64,000 bases of DNA from Candidatus Rokuibacteriota bacterium (GTDB lineage: Bacteria > Methylomirabilota > Methylomirabilia > Rokubacteriales > CSP1-6): positions 1 through 64,000 of the forward strand of contig JACQFL010000004.1 in the NCBI GenBank assembly GCA_016200085.1. Direction: 5' to 3'. Under the pieces are notes generated by a model. That model saw only the letters and a list, made by a program, of their open reading frames with translations. It made no database searches and was not told the origin of the DNA. Below, in pieces: positions 41,081 through 51,220 of this stretch. The translations under genes were made by a program, and so were the position numbers. The stretch's first letter is position 1. Each line of letters opens with the position of its first letter.

Positions 41081-42547
41081 GTGCGTCGTGAGCGCGACAG
41101 CCTCGGGGTCAAGTCCGTGCCCGCGCGCGCGCTCTGGGGAATCTTCACGGAGCGCGCGCGCACGACCTTCGACCTGAGCGGCCGTCCCCCGCATCCGGCC
41201 CTCGTGCGCGCCTACGCGCGCATCAAGAAGGCCGCCGCCCTCGCCAACGCCCGGCTCGGCCGTCTGCCCACCGCCTGGGCACGGGCCATCGCCGGCGCGG
41301 CGGACCGGGTGATCGCCGGCGAGATCCCCGACGCGGCCGTCATCGACCGGCTGCAGGCGGGGGCGGGAACGCCGAGCCACATGAACGTCAACGAGGTGAT
41401 CGCCAACCTCGCCAACGAGCGGCTGGGCGGCCGGCGCGGCGCCTACGCGCCGATCCATCCCAACAACCACGTCAACATCGGTCAGTCGTCCAACGACGTC
41501 ACCCCGACGGCGATCCGCCTCATGGCCCTGGAGCTGCGCCGCCCGCTGCTCGCGGAGCTGGCGGCGCTGGAGCGGGCGCTGCGGGGGCTGGCGCGCCGCG
41601 AGGCTACCGTCGTGAAGCCGGGACGGACCCATTTCCAGGATGCGGTCCCGATCACCTACGGCCAGGTCTTCCGGGGCTGGGCGGAGGCGATCCGAGACGC
41701 CGGGGCGGCCCTCGAGGTCGCGGCCGGCGAGCTCCGGGCGATCGGGCTCGGGGGCACGGCGGTCGGCACCGGCCTCACCGCCCACCCGCGCTTTGCCACG
41801 CTCGTGGCGCGCCAGCTGTCACGGCTGACGGGCGAGCGCCTCCGGCCCGCGCGGAGCGCGGTGACGACGACCTGGAGTCTCCGCCCGCTGCTCGCGTGCT
41901 CGGCAGCGCTCCGCGGCATCGCCGTCGACCTCGGCAACGTCTGCTTCGACCTCCGCCTGCTCGCCTCCGGTCCCCACACGGGGCTGGGGGAGCTGCTGCT
42001 GCCCGAGGTCGAGCCCGGCTCGTCGATCATGCCGGGCAAGGTCAACCCCTCGGTCGTCGAGGCCGTCCAGATGGCGTGCCTGGAGGCGCGCGCTCACGAC
42101 CACGCCGTCGCGCTGGCCGCCGCCGCGGGCGAGCTCGAGCTCAACGTGATGACCCCGCTCGTCGCCGCCGCCCTCGGCGACGCCTTCGACGTCCTGACCC
42201 GCGCGGTGCGCCTGCTGCGCACGCGGTGCGTGGCGGGCCTGCGCGTCGACCGTGCGCGGGTGGCCGCCCTGATGCGGGGCAGCCTCGTCGAGGCGACCGC
42301 GCTCTCGCCCTACCTGGGCTACGAGGTCACCGCGGAGCTCGTGAAGGAGGCGCTCGCCTCGAAGCGGCCGCTCCGCGCCGTGGTCAGGGCGCGCGCGCTG
42401 CTCGACGAGGCCACGCTGGCGCGCCTGCTGCGCCCGGCCGCGCTCACCGGTCCGGCCCTCGTCGACCGCCGCCTGCAGCGCCGCGTGCGCGCTTCACCGG
42501 CCTTCCGCGCCTTCCACGCCTCGCTCGCGACGAGAGCGTCGGAATGA
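41081..42547 (+). CDS. Aspartase/fumarase superfamily lyase; start uncertain
   Basis: HMNVNEVIANLANERLGG, NIGQSSNDVTPTA, GSSIMPGKVNPS. Confidence 0.88.
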   Translation: MRRERDSLGVKSVPARALWGIFTERARTTFDLSGRPPHPALVRAYARIKKAAALANARLGRLPTAWARAIAGAADRVIAGEIPDAAVIDRLQAGAGTPSHMNVNEVIANLANERLGGRRGAYAPIHPNNHVNIGQSSNDVTPTAIRLMALELRRPLLAELAALERALRGLARREATVVKPGRTHFQDAVPITYGQVFRGWAEAIRDAGAALEVAAGELRAIGLGGTAVGTGLTAHPRFATLVARQLSRLTGERLRPARSAVTTTWSLRPLLACSAALRGIAVDLGNVCFDLRLLASGPHTGLGELLLPEVEPGSSIMPGKVNPSVVEAVQMACLEARAHDHAVALAAAAGELELNVMTPLVAAALGDAFDVLTRAVRLLRTRCVAGLRVDRARVAALMRGSLVEATALSPYLGYEVTAELVKEALASKRPLRAVVRARALLDEATLARLLRPAALTGPALVDRRLQRRVRASPAFRAFHASLATRASE

Positions 42548-42552
42548 CCCCT

Positions 42553-42629
42553 CGTTCGAGCGCGGGCTGTGCCCGCGCAATCCTGATCTGGGGGAGGCTC
42601 GGAGGGGGCCGTCGAGGCCCCCTTCGAAG
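42553..42629 (-). repeat. Interspersed palindromic repeat, copy 2 (inverted relative to copy 1)
   Basis: Reverse complement: CGAAGGGGGCCTCGACGGCCCCCTCCGAGCCTCCCCCAGATCAGGATTGCGCGGGCACAGCCCGCGCTCGAACG. Confidence 0.75.
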
Positions 42630-42682
42630 GCTAAAACGGGCTTGTCCTCGGCGCGGCTCGCGTCATACTGACGCCAGAGACC

Positions 42683-43132
42683 ATGCGGTACGTTCTCGTC
42701 TGCCCCGACGACTTTCTCTGGCAGCTCGCCCCGCACGCGGCGGCCGGGCGGGAGGCGCCCGTCTACGTGGTGGCCACGGCGGCCGGGCGAGCGACCATCC
42801 TGCGCCACGGCGGGCAGGCCGTCGCGGGCAATCTCGAGCGCGATGTGGTGTACCGCCGCGTCTTCCGCTCGGGAGACGAGCCCGTGTTCGTCGCCGTGCC
42901 CCCCGACCGGCGCTCGGCGGTGATCGCGGCCATCCGCTCGGTGGCGCCCGGCGCGCCCATCGTGATCTTCGCCGACGAGCGCTCGTGGGCGGGCGAGCTG
43001 CTCGGCGTCCCCAGCGTCGCCCCGGCCGCGTTCACCGACGCGGTCATCGAGCCCGCCCTGCACCGCGCGATCACGCGCGCGTGGACCTCGTGCGCCGCCA
43101 CTTCGCCGCGGCCGACCGCATCCTCGTCATGA
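42683..43132 (+). CDS. TrkA-N/RCK-like N-terminal domain, probably frameshifted from the downstream DHH protein
   Basis: MRYVLVCPDDFLWQLAPHAA..; homologous reading appears to continue in another frame at ~43075. Confidence 0.5.
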   Translation: MRYVLVCPDDFLWQLAPHAAAGREAPVYVVATAAGRATILRHGGQAVAGNLERDVVYRRVFRSGDEPVFVAVPPDRRSAVIAAIRSVAPGAPIVIFADERSWAGELLGVPSVAPAAFTDAVIEPALHRAITRAWTSCAATSPRPTASSS

Positions 43133-44082
43133 TGCAGGACGACCCCGATCCCGATGCCATCGCCTCCGCCCTCGCGCTCAAGACGCTCCTCGGCCGGACC
43201 CGCCCCCACGCCATCCTCGGCACCTTCGGGACCATCACGCGGCCCGAGAACCGCGCGCTCACGCGCATCCTCGAGATCGACGTCGAGCAGATCAAGCCGC
43301 GGGCGGTGGCCGACTACGACATGATCGCGATGGTGGACGCGCAGCCAACCTTCTTCGAGGAGGCCCTGCCCGAGATCGACCTCGTGATCGACCACCACCC
43401 CGAGGAGGCGCCGGTGCGGGCGCGGCTGCGCGACGTGCGCCCCGCCTACGGGGCCACCTCGACCATCCTGACCGAGTACCTGCGCGCGGCCGACGTCAAG
43501 CTCACCCAGCGGCTGGCCACCGCGCTGCTGTACGGCATCAAGGCCGACACGCTGCACCTGGAGCGGGGCGCCACGCGCGCCGACATGGAGGCCTTCGCGT
43601 TCCTGCACCCGCTGGCCAATCACAGCGCGTTCCGGCGCATCGAGCGGCCGGAGGTGCCCCTGGAGGCCCTCGACGCGCTCGCGGCCGGCGTGGGGCGGCG
43701 GCGGCTCGTCGACGACGTCATGTTCGTGCACCTCGGCCCGGTGGGCTACCCGGAGCTCATCGCCCAGTTCGCCGACAGGCTGCTGCAGGTCCAGGGGGTC
43801 CAGTGGTCGGTGGTCTCGGGGACCCTGCACGCCGAGGTGCACCTCTCCGTCCGCAACGTGGGCTACGTGCGCGCCGCCGGCGACGTGGTTCGCCAGGCCT
43901 TCGGTGACGTCGGCGGCGCCGGCGGCCACCGGGCGATGGCCAAGGCGGAGGTGCGGCTGCGCGACTGGCGGAGCCACGTCGGCGACACGAGCGACGACGC
44001 GCTCGCCGCCGCCATCGTCACCCGGTTCCTGCGAGCGCTGCGCGGCGGCGACGGCGCGCGAGGCCGCGATGAGCGAGACTGA
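43081..44082 (+). CDS. DHH/DHHA1 family phosphoesterase (NrnA-like)
   Basis: MMQDDPDPDAIASALAL, MVDAQP, VIDHHPEE, GGHRAMA. Confidence 0.85.
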   Translation: MDLVRRHFAAADRILVMMQDDPDPDAIASALALKTLLGRTRPHAILGTFGTITRPENRALTRILEIDVEQIKPRAVADYDMIAMVDAQPTFFEEALPEIDLVIDHHPEEAPVRARLRDVRPAYGATSTILTEYLRAADVKLTQRLATALLYGIKADTLHLERGATRADMEAFAFLHPLANHSAFRRIERPEVPLEALDALAAGVGRRRLVDDVMFVHLGPVGYPELIAQFADRLLQVQGVQWSVVSGTLHAEVHLSVRNVGYVRAAGDVVRQAFGDVGGAGGHRAMAKAEVRLRDWRSHVGDTSDDALAAAIVTRFLRALRGGDGARGRDERD

Positions 44083-45415
44083 GCGACTCATCGACGTGGT
44101 CAAGGAGCTGCTCGAGAGCGGGCGCGAGGAGCGCCTCGCCGACGTGCTCGAGCAGGCCCACGCGGCCGACATGGCGGCGGCCATGCGCGAGCTGCCGCTC
44201 GCCGATCAGGTCCGCGTGTTCCGGCTGCTCTCCGCCGATCACGCGGGCGACGTGTTCTCCGAGCTCGACGACCAGACCCTGCGCGAGCTCGCCCAGGCCC
44301 TCGACGAGAGCGAGGTCTCCCGCATCCTGGATCAGATGCCCTCGGACCGCGTCGTCGAGGTCGTCGAGGAGCTGCCGCCCGAGCAGGCCGAGAAGATCCT
44401 CGACCTCATGGAGGAGGAGAAGTCCGAGGAGGTCCAGGAGCTCCTCGAGTACGCCGAGGGCACGGCGGGCCGGCTCATGTCGCCGGAGTTCGTGGCCGTC
44501 CACGACAGCAGCACCGTCGAGGAGGCCATCGACCACATCCGCAAGTCGGTCTCCGACGAGCGGGCCTTCGAGGTCTACGTGGTCGACGACCACGACCACC
44601 TGGTGGGCGTGGTGCCGCTCCGTCGGCTGATCGTGAGCGATCCCCTGACGCCGGTGCGCGCGCTGCTCGACGAGGAGGTCGTGAGCGCCACCGCCGACAC
44701 CGATCAGGAGGAGCTGGCCCGCATCGTCGCCAAGTACGACCTCGTCGCCATTCCCATCGTGGACAGCCGGCGGCGGCTGCTCGGCGCGGTCAGCGTCGAC
44801 GACGTCGTCGACATCATGGGCGAGGAGGCCTCGGAGGACATCTTCCGGATGGCCGGCTCGGATGCCTCCGAGCTCGAGCGCCATCCGCCGCACCGGATCG
44901 CGCTCATGCGCCTGCCCTGGGTGCTCGTCACCCTGCTCATCGAGCTCGGCGCGGGCGGCATCATCTTCTACTTCAAGCCGACGCTGATCCGCGTGATCCT
45001 GCTCGCGACGTTCATGCCGGTGATCCAGGCGATCTCGGGCAACACCGGGCTGCAGTCGGTGACGATGGTGGTCCGCGGTCTCGCCACCGGCCACGTGGTC
45101 CTCGAGCGCTGGTGGGAGCCGATGTGGCGACAGATCCAGACGTCGAGCATCATCGGGAGCGTGTGCGCCGTCGCCGTGGGGATCGTCGCCGGACTCTGGC
45201 ACGGCACCGTGGCGTTCGGCTTCGTGGTGGCTCTCTCGATGTTCATCTCCGTGAACCTCTCGGGCCTCGCCGGCACCGCGTTTCCGATGCTCTCCAAGCG
45301 CCTGGGCTTCGACCCCGCGATCACGGCGGGGCCGTTCGAGACGGCGTTCCAGGACGTCGTCGGCATCGCGATCTTCCTTTCGCTCGCCACGCTCCTCCTC
45401 GGCTTCATCGGCTGA
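44069..45415 (+). CDS. mgtE: Magnesium transporter MgtE
   Basis: N-domain repeats, CBS pair, C-terminal TM domain (GLQSVTMVVRGLATG). Confidence 0.94.
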   Translation: MSETERLIDVVKELLESGREERLADVLEQAHAADMAAAMRELPLADQVRVFRLLSADHAGDVFSELDDQTLRELAQALDESEVSRILDQMPSDRVVEVVEELPPEQAEKILDLMEEEKSEEVQELLEYAEGTAGRLMSPEFVAVHDSSTVEEAIDHIRKSVSDERAFEVYVVDDHDHLVGVVPLRRLIVSDPLTPVRALLDEEVVSATADTDQEELARIVAKYDLVAIPIVDSRRRLLGAVSVDDVVDIMGEEASEDIFRMAGSDASELERHPPHRIALMRLPWVLVTLLIELGAGGIIFYFKPTLIRVILLATFMPVIQAISGNTGLQSVTMVVRGLATGHVVLERWWEPMWRQIQTSSIIGSVCAVAVGIVAGLWHGTVAFGFVVALSMFISVNLSGLAGTAFPMLSKRLGFDPAITAGPFETAFQDVVGIAIFLSLATLLLGFIG

Positions 45416-45580
45416 GCGGCGCCGGCGTTGCGCCGGTGGCCTCGATGTTGCTGGAAACTCAAGGAAATGCCGAGCAGAAGCCTCTTGGCATTCATGCAAC
45501 CCGGCGGTAAGATACCGAGCGCCAATCGAATGACCGGCGGCCGGCCTCTCACCCGGAGTCGCGGAGGACCTCGCTTGGAC

Positions 45581-46204
45581 GTGGTGCTGGAGAAGAGGCA
45601 GGTCGTGCGTGCGTACGAATTCTACGCTCCCGTCTACGACTTCATCTTCGACTGGATCTTCGCCCCCGGCCGCGCGGCCGCCATCAAGCACCTGGCCCTG
45701 ACGGCCGCCGACAACGTGCTCGAGGTCGGCATCGGCACCGGGCTGAACCTGCCGCTCTACCCGCCCACCTGCCGGCTCACCGGCATCGACCTCTCGCAGG
45801 AAATGCTCGACAAGGCCGTGGAGCGGGTGCAGAACCTCCTGATGCCGAACGTCACCCTGAAGGTGATGGACGCCACCGCGATGGACTTCGCCGACAACGA
45901 GTTCGACAAGGCGGTCGCGACCTACACGATCTCCGCGGTGCCCGACCCCGTCGCGGTCCTGCGCGAGATGCGCCGGGTCGTCAAGCCCGGCGGCACCCTC
46001 GTCATCCTGAACCACTTCCGCAGCGAGCGCCGCGTGACCGGGCACCTGGAGGACTTCGTGGCGCCGCTGTGCACGCGCCTGGGCTGGAAGTCGAACCTGG
46101 CCATGCCCCCGCTGCTGAAGGCCGTGGGCCTGACGCCGGATCTGGTGTCGAGGGTCAACATGTTCAACGGCTGGCGCCTCGTGAAGTGCGCCAATCGGAA
46201 GTAG
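45581..46204 (+). CDS. Class I SAM-dependent methyltransferase (phospholipid/ubiquinone MT-like); start uncertain
   Basis: VLEVGIGTGLNLPLYP, GIDLSQEMLDKA. Confidence 0.85.
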   Translation: MVLEKRQVVRAYEFYAPVYDFIFDWIFAPGRAAAIKHLALTAADNVLEVGIGTGLNLPLYPPTCRLTGIDLSQEMLDKAVERVQNLLMPNVTLKVMDATAMDFADNEFDKAVATYTISAVPDPVAVLREMRRVVKPGGTLVILNHFRSERRVTGHLEDFVAPLCTRLGWKSNLAMPPLLKAVGLTPDLVSRVNMFNGWRLVKCANRK

Positions 46205-46386
46205 GCCGCGCCGCCCGTCGTTGCGGAGATCCCCGGCCGCCGGCCGCGACGTCTTCGCGATCCAGCTTTCCGACGGCCGCGTCCAGCTGAGCTATCTGCT
46301 GCGGACCCTTGGCGCGACACCGTCGTCCGCCCCGACACGACCCGACACACAGCAGTGCCCCGAGCGAACTCCGCAGCGGCCTGCGA

Positions 46387-47817
46387 CTACAGCGTCGCGC
46401 TGTGGCCGGGGCTGTCGTCGAGGCCCGGGCGGCGGATGCCCCAGCCGGCGAGCTTGGCGAGCACGGTGTTGCGGTGGATGCCGAGGTGGCGGCCGGCGCG
46501 ACTGACGTTCCACCCCAGGCGCTCCAGCACGCGCAGCACGTACTGGCGCTCGAACTGGTCGCACGCCTCGCGCAGGGGCAGCGTGTCGCCGGCCGGCCGC
46601 GCGCCCGTCTCGGGGAGCGCGACGTCGAGCGGCACGTCCTGCAGGTGGATCACCGGGTCGTGGGCGAGCACCACGCAGCGGTGGATGATGTTCTCCAGCT
46701 CGCGGACGTTACCGGGCCAGTCGTAGCGTGTGAGGACGTCGAGCGCGCCGGCCGAGACGCCGCGCACGTCGCGGCTGCACTCGCGGGAGATCTTGCGCAC
46801 GAAGTGCTCGACCAGGTACGGGATGTCGTCCCGCCGCTCGCGCAGCGGCGGCACGTGCACCGGCACCACGTTGAGCCGGTAGTAGAGGTCCTCGCGAAAG
46901 GCGCGGTCGCGCACGGCCTGGCGCAGGCCGACGTTGGTCGCGGCGAGCACGCGCACGTCCACCGGCATCGGCCGGCTGCCGCCGATCCGCTCGACCTCGC
47001 GCTCCTGGAGCACCCGGAGCAGCTTGGTCTGGAGATCCAGGCGGAGCGCGCCGATCTCGTCGAGGAACACCGTGCCGCCCTGGGCCAGCTCGAACTTCCC
47101 GAGCTTCCGGACGTGGGCGCCGGTGAACGCCCCCCTCTCGTGGCCGAAGAGCTCCGACTCGAGCAGGGTCTCGGGGATGGCCGCGACGTTGACGGCGACG
47201 AACGGCTGCTCGCGCCGCGGGCTCCGCCGGTGGATCGCGCGCGCCACCAGCTCCTTGCCCGTCCCGCTCTCGCCGGTGATCAGCACCGTGGCGGAGGTCT
47301 CGGCGATCCGGATGACGAGCTGGTAGATGCGCACCATCTCGGGATGGCGCCCCACCATGCCCTCGAAGCCCGCCGCGGGGCCCACGGGCGTGAGCTCGGA
47401 GCGCAGGCACAGCACCTGGCGCTCGAGGGCGCGCTTGTCCAGCGCGCGCTGCACGATGCTCAGGATGTCGTCGACGTCGAAGGGCTTGATGACGTAGTCC
47501 CACGCCCCGCGCCGCATGGCCTCGACCACGGTGCGCACGTCGTGCACGGCGGTGACGAGGACGACCACGATCGACGGGTCGTGCGCTTTCAGCTTCGGCA
47601 GGAGGTCCGTTCCGGCGTCGCCCGGCATGCGCTGGTCGAGCATGATGAGGTCGACGTCCCGTGATCTCAAGATTTCGAGCGCGCCCTCGCCGTCCTCGGC
47701 CTCGAGGACCTCGGGGCCCTTGTGGAGGATGGCGCGCACGGACGCGCGGACGCCCTCCTCGTCGTCCACGACGAGGACGGTGCCCCGCAGGCCTTCCGCG
47801 CTGAGCCCGTCGATCAT
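46387..47817 (-). CDS. Sigma54-dependent response regulator (NtrC family)
   Basis: Receiver [14 protein letters not shown]+ [14 protein letters not shown], Fis-type HTH. Confidence 0.95.
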   Translation of the reverse strand: MIDGLSAEGLRGTVLVVDDEEGVRASVRAILHKGPEVLEAEDGEGALEILRSRDVDLIMLDQRMPGDAGTDLLPKLKAHDPSIVVVLVTAVHDVRTVVEAMRRGAWDYVIKPFDVDDILSIVQRALDKRALERQVLCLRSELTPVGPAAGFEGMVGRHPEMVRIYQLVIRIAETSATVLITGESGTGKELVARAIHRRSPRREQPFVAVNVAAIPETLLESELFGHERGAFTGAHVRKLGKFELAQGGTVFLDEIGALRLDLQTKLLRVLQEREVERIGGSRPMPVDVRVLAATNVGLRQAVRDRAFREDLYYRLNVVPVHVPPLRERRDDIPYLVEHFVRKISRECSRDVRGVSAGALDVLTRYDWPGNVRELENIIHRCVVLAHDPVIHLQDVPLDVALPETGARPAGDTLPLREACDQFERQYVLRVLERLGWNVSRAGRHLGIHRNTVLAKLAGWGIRRPGLDDSPGHSATL

Positions 47818-48060
47818 GAGCGGAGCCCGAGCATCGCGGGACACCCCGGAATCGTCAAGACGTATCCCTCGTGATGCGACGTATCCCCCTTGATACGGCG
47901 TGTGGCGTGGGGCGTGCCGATGACTGAGGCAAGGATGCTGCCAGCGCGCGGCGTGCGCTAAAGTCACGGACGGGCAGCCCTTGCCGGAATCCCGGCCGCG
48001 GGCCGGATGCACCGGAACGGGTCGGTTGGACCGAATCAGTGCAGCGGCCCGGCGCCGCGC

Positions 48061-49509
48061 TCAGCGCGCGGCGGGGCGCTCGAAGACGAGGTACTCGCCG
48101 CGCGGGCTGCCGGTGAGGCGGCGGACGTAGACCGGTGCGGAGGCGCCCGGCGCGAGCGCGTCGAGCAGGCGGAACAGCGCCTCCGGGTCGGCCACCGGCT
48201 TCTTGTCGACCTCGAGGATCACGTCGCCGCGCCGGAGCCCCGCGCGGTCGGCGGGACTGCCCGGGGCCACCTGGCTCACCACCACGCCCCGGCCGGTGGA
48301 CAGATCGAAGCGCCGTGCGATCTCGTCCGTCAGCGCGTCGACGGCCATCCCCCAGCGCTCCTGCTGCTCGTCCGTCGAGGCGGGCGCCGCGGCCTCCTCG
48401 GAGGGCATCTCGCCGAGCGTGACGGTGACGCTCACGCGCTTGCCCTCGCGCACGACGACCACGCTCACGGGCCGCCCGGGCGCCACGCCCGCCACGGCCC
48501 GCTGCAGCTCGGGCACCTCGCGTACGGGCGCGCTCGCGAACTCCACGATCACGTCGCCGGGCTTGAGCCCGGCCGCCTCCGCGGGGCCGCCCTTCATCAC
48601 GTCCGCGACGAGAATGCCCTGCCGCTCGGCGACGCCGAAGCTCTTGGCGAGGTCGTCGGTGAGGTCCTGGATGGCGATGCCGAGCCAGCCGCGGACCACG
48701 CGGCCGCTCGCGATGAGCTGGCGCAGCACGTCCTTGGCGGTGTTGATGGGGATCGAGAACCCGATCCCCTGTCCGGTGGCGACGATGGCGGTGTTGATGC
48801 CGATGACGCGCCCGTCGATGTCGAGCAGCGGCCCGCCGGAGTTGCCGGGGTTGATCGAGGCGTCGGTCTGGATGAAGTTCTCGTACGTCGCCACCCCCAC
48901 GCGGTTGCGGGCGGTCGCCGAGACGATCCCGACGGTGACCGTGCGGTCGAGGCCGAACGGGTTGCCGATGGCGATGGCCCACTGCCCGACGCGCAGGCGG
49001 TCGGAGTCGCCGAGCACCGCGGCCGGCAGCGGCTGCCCGCTCTCGACCTTCAGCACCGCCAGGTCGGTCTTGGGATCGCGCCCCACCAGCCTGGCCGTGA
49101 GCTTGCGCGCGTCGGACAGGGTCACGGTGATCTCGTCGGCGTTCTCGACGACGTGGTTGTTCGTCAGCACGTACCCGGCGGGATCGACGATCACGCCCGA
49201 GCCGGTGGCCCGGCCCTCCTCGCGGCGGCGCTTGAAGAAGCGGTCGAAGAACTCGTCGCCGAAGAACTCGCGGAAGCGCTCCAGCGCCTCGGGCGAGCGC
49301 TCGCCCGCCCCGCGCTTGACGCTGGTGCTGACGTTGACGACGGCCGGGGTCACCCGCTCGGCCACGGAGGCGAAAGCGTCTTCCATGGCCCCGAGCACCG
49401 CGCGGGGATTCACCGCGGGCGCCGAGGGCGTCTGGGCGCGGGCCGGCCCGGCGAGCGCGAGGAGCAGGAGCACGGCGAGCGGCGCGCGGCGCATCATAGT
49501 CCTGCGCAT
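48061..49509 (-). CDS. Serine protease, DegP/HtrA family
   Basis: NNHVVENADEI, KTDLAVLKVE, INPGNSGGPL, two PDZ domains. Confidence 0.94.
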   Translation of the reverse strand: MRRTMMRRAPLAVLLLLALAGPARAQTPSAPAVNPRAVLGAMEDAFASVAERVTPAVVNVSTSVKRGAGERSPEALERFREFFGDEFFDRFFKRRREEGRATGSGVIVDPAGYVLTNNHVVENADEITVTLSDARKLTARLVGRDPKTDLAVLKVESGQPLPAAVLGDSDRLRVGQWAIAIGNPFGLDRTVTVGIVSATARNRVGVATYENFIQTDASINPGNSGGPLLDIDGRVIGINTAIVATGQGIGFSIPINTAKDVLRQLIASGRVVRGWLGIAIQDLTDDLAKSFGVAERQGILVADVMKGGPAEAAGLKPGDVIVEFASAPVREVPELQRAVAGVAPGRPVSVVVVREGKRVSVTVTLGEMPSEEAAAPASTDEQQERWGMAVDALTDEIARRFDLSTGRGVVVSQVAPGSPADRAGLRRGDVILEVDKKPVADPEALFRLLDALAPGASAPVYVRRLTGSPRGEYLVFERPAAR

Positions 49510-50867
49510 TGTACCAGCCGGAGCTCGAGCACGCGCCGCGTGGCCGGCGTCACCGGGGCCGCCGCCGCGCGGCGCAGGCCGGCGAGCCAGAGGATCACGC
49601 CGTCCGCGGCCACGAGGGGCACGCGCCCGCGCTCCCAGCGCGGCACCCGCGCGCCGATGAGGCACGCCTTCACGCGCCGCTCGCCGCCGCCGAACGCGGT
49701 GAAGCGATCGCCGGCGCGGCGCGCGCGTACCTCGAGTCGCGGCGGCAGGCCGTCCGCGTCGAAGGCGGCGATCGCGGGCTGTCGAGGCACGACGTAGCCG
49801 GCGGCGGGCTGCACGCGCGCCTCGAGCGCGGCGCCGATCTCCTCGAGGGCGAGCGTGCCGGGGACCTCGAAGACCCGCGGCGCAAGCGCCGGGGCCGGCC
49901 GGCTGGCCAGCCGCAGCCATGCGCCGCTCGCCTCCAGGGTGAGGCCCCCGAAGCGGAACGGCCGCGGCGGCGCCGGCGCCAGCACGCGGTCGAGCCCGCG
50001 GTGCACCCACGCGCGGAACGGCGCGCGGCTGCCGAGGGACGCCGCGGCCTGGCGCAACACTTCCCCCGCCACCGGCCGGGGGAGCGCCCGCAGCTCCCTG
50101 AGCGGCAGCACGATCGCCCCGTCATCCGCGATCCCCTCGCCCCGCGCCATCCAGCGCTCGAGGGTGAGACGGCCGACCGACGCCACGGCCTCGACCGTCT
50201 CGCGCAGCCGCCGCGCGGCGGCCGCCAGCGCGGACACGACGTCGCCGTCGAACGCGGCCGCCAGCAGGGGTAGCACCTCGTGGCGCACGCGGTTGCGCGC
50301 GAACTTGAGGTCGCGGTTCGACGGGTCCTCGCGCCAGCCCTCGCCCGCCGCCGCCAGCATCGCGACGAGGTCGCGTCGCCGGCACGCGATCAGCGGGCGG
50401 ACGATGCGCCCGCGCACGGGCGGGATGCCGGCCAGGCCGCGCGGCCCCGCGCCCTCGAGCAGGCGCAGGAGCAGGGTCTCCGCCTGGTCGTCCGCGGTGT
50501 GGCCGACGGCGATGCGCGTGGCGCCGGCGCGCGCGGCGGCGGCGGCGAGCGCGGCGTAGCGGGCCCGGCGCGCGGCGTCCTCGAGCGAGCCGCGCCGCGC
50601 GACGTCGACCGCCACGACCTCCACCGGGACGCCCAGCCGCGCCCCGAGCGCGCGCACGAACGCCGCATCATCACCAGAATCCTCGCGCAACCGATGATCG
50701 ACGTGCGCCACGCTCAAGGTGAGGTCGAGCTCGGACGCCAGCGCGTGCAAGACGTGCAGCAGCGCGACGGAGTCCGCGCCCCCGGACACTGCCACGACCA
50801 CGCGATCCCCGCGCGCAAGCATCGCGTGGTGGCCGATCGTGGCACGGACGGTCTCCAGGACGAGCAT
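49494..50867 (-). CDS. tilS: tRNA(Ile)-lysidine synthase
   Basis: VAVSGGADSVALLHVL PP-loop, GHTADDQAET; start at MLVLETVRATIG. Confidence 0.9.
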   Translation of the reverse strand: MLVLETVRATIGHHAMLARGDRVVVAVSGGADSVALLHVLHALASELDLTLSVAHVDHRLREDSGDDAAFVRALGARLGVPVEVVAVDVARRGSLEDAARRARYAALAAAAARAGATRIAVGHTADDQAETLLLRLLEGAGPRGLAGIPPVRGRIVRPLIACRRRDLVAMLAAAGEGWREDPSNRDLKFARNRVRHEVLPLLAAAFDGDVVSALAAAARRLRETVEAVASVGRLTLERWMARGEGIADDGAIVLPLRELRALPRPVAGEVLRQAAASLGSRAPFRAWVHRGLDRVLAPAPPRPFRFGGLTLEASGAWLRLASRPAPALAPRVFEVPGTLALEEIGAALEARVQPAAGYVVPRQPAIAAFDADGLPPRLEVRARRAGDRFTAFGGGERRVKACLIGARVPRWERGRVPLVAADGVILWLAGLRRAAAAPVTPATRRVLELRLVQCAGL

Positions 50868-50870
50868 GCT

Positions 50871-51153
50871 CAGTCGGCTCCGATCATGGACGCACCGCGT
50901 TCCCGGGACGGGGGGCGGCGGGGGCAGGGCTTCCGGGAGCCGTTGGGTACGCGACGAAAGCGCCTCGCCCATGAGGCGCGAAAGCGCCACGCCAGACGAC
51001 GGTAGGCACAGTCAGTCGGACCCGATCATGGACGCACCGCGTTCCCGGGACGGGGGCGGCGGGGGCAGGGCTTCCGGGAGCCGTTGGGTACGCGAAGAAA
51101 GCGCCTCGCCCATGAGGCGCGAAAGCGCCACGCCAGACGCTCCTAGGCACAGT
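50871..51153. repeat. Tandem duplication, two ~142-bp units, upstream of tilS
   Basis: CAGTCGG...GATCATGGACGCACCGCGTTCCCGGGACGGGG..GGCGGGGGCAGGGCTTCCGGGAGCCGTTGGGTACGCGA[C/A]GAAAGCGCCTCGCCCATGAGGCGCGAAAGCGCCACGCCAGACG twice; third CAGTCGG at 51154. Confidence 0.9.
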
Positions 51154-51220
51154 CAGTCGGCTCCCGGAAGCCCTGCCCCCGCCGCCCCCCCGCCCGACGA
51201 GCGCAAAGGCGAGCAAAGAG

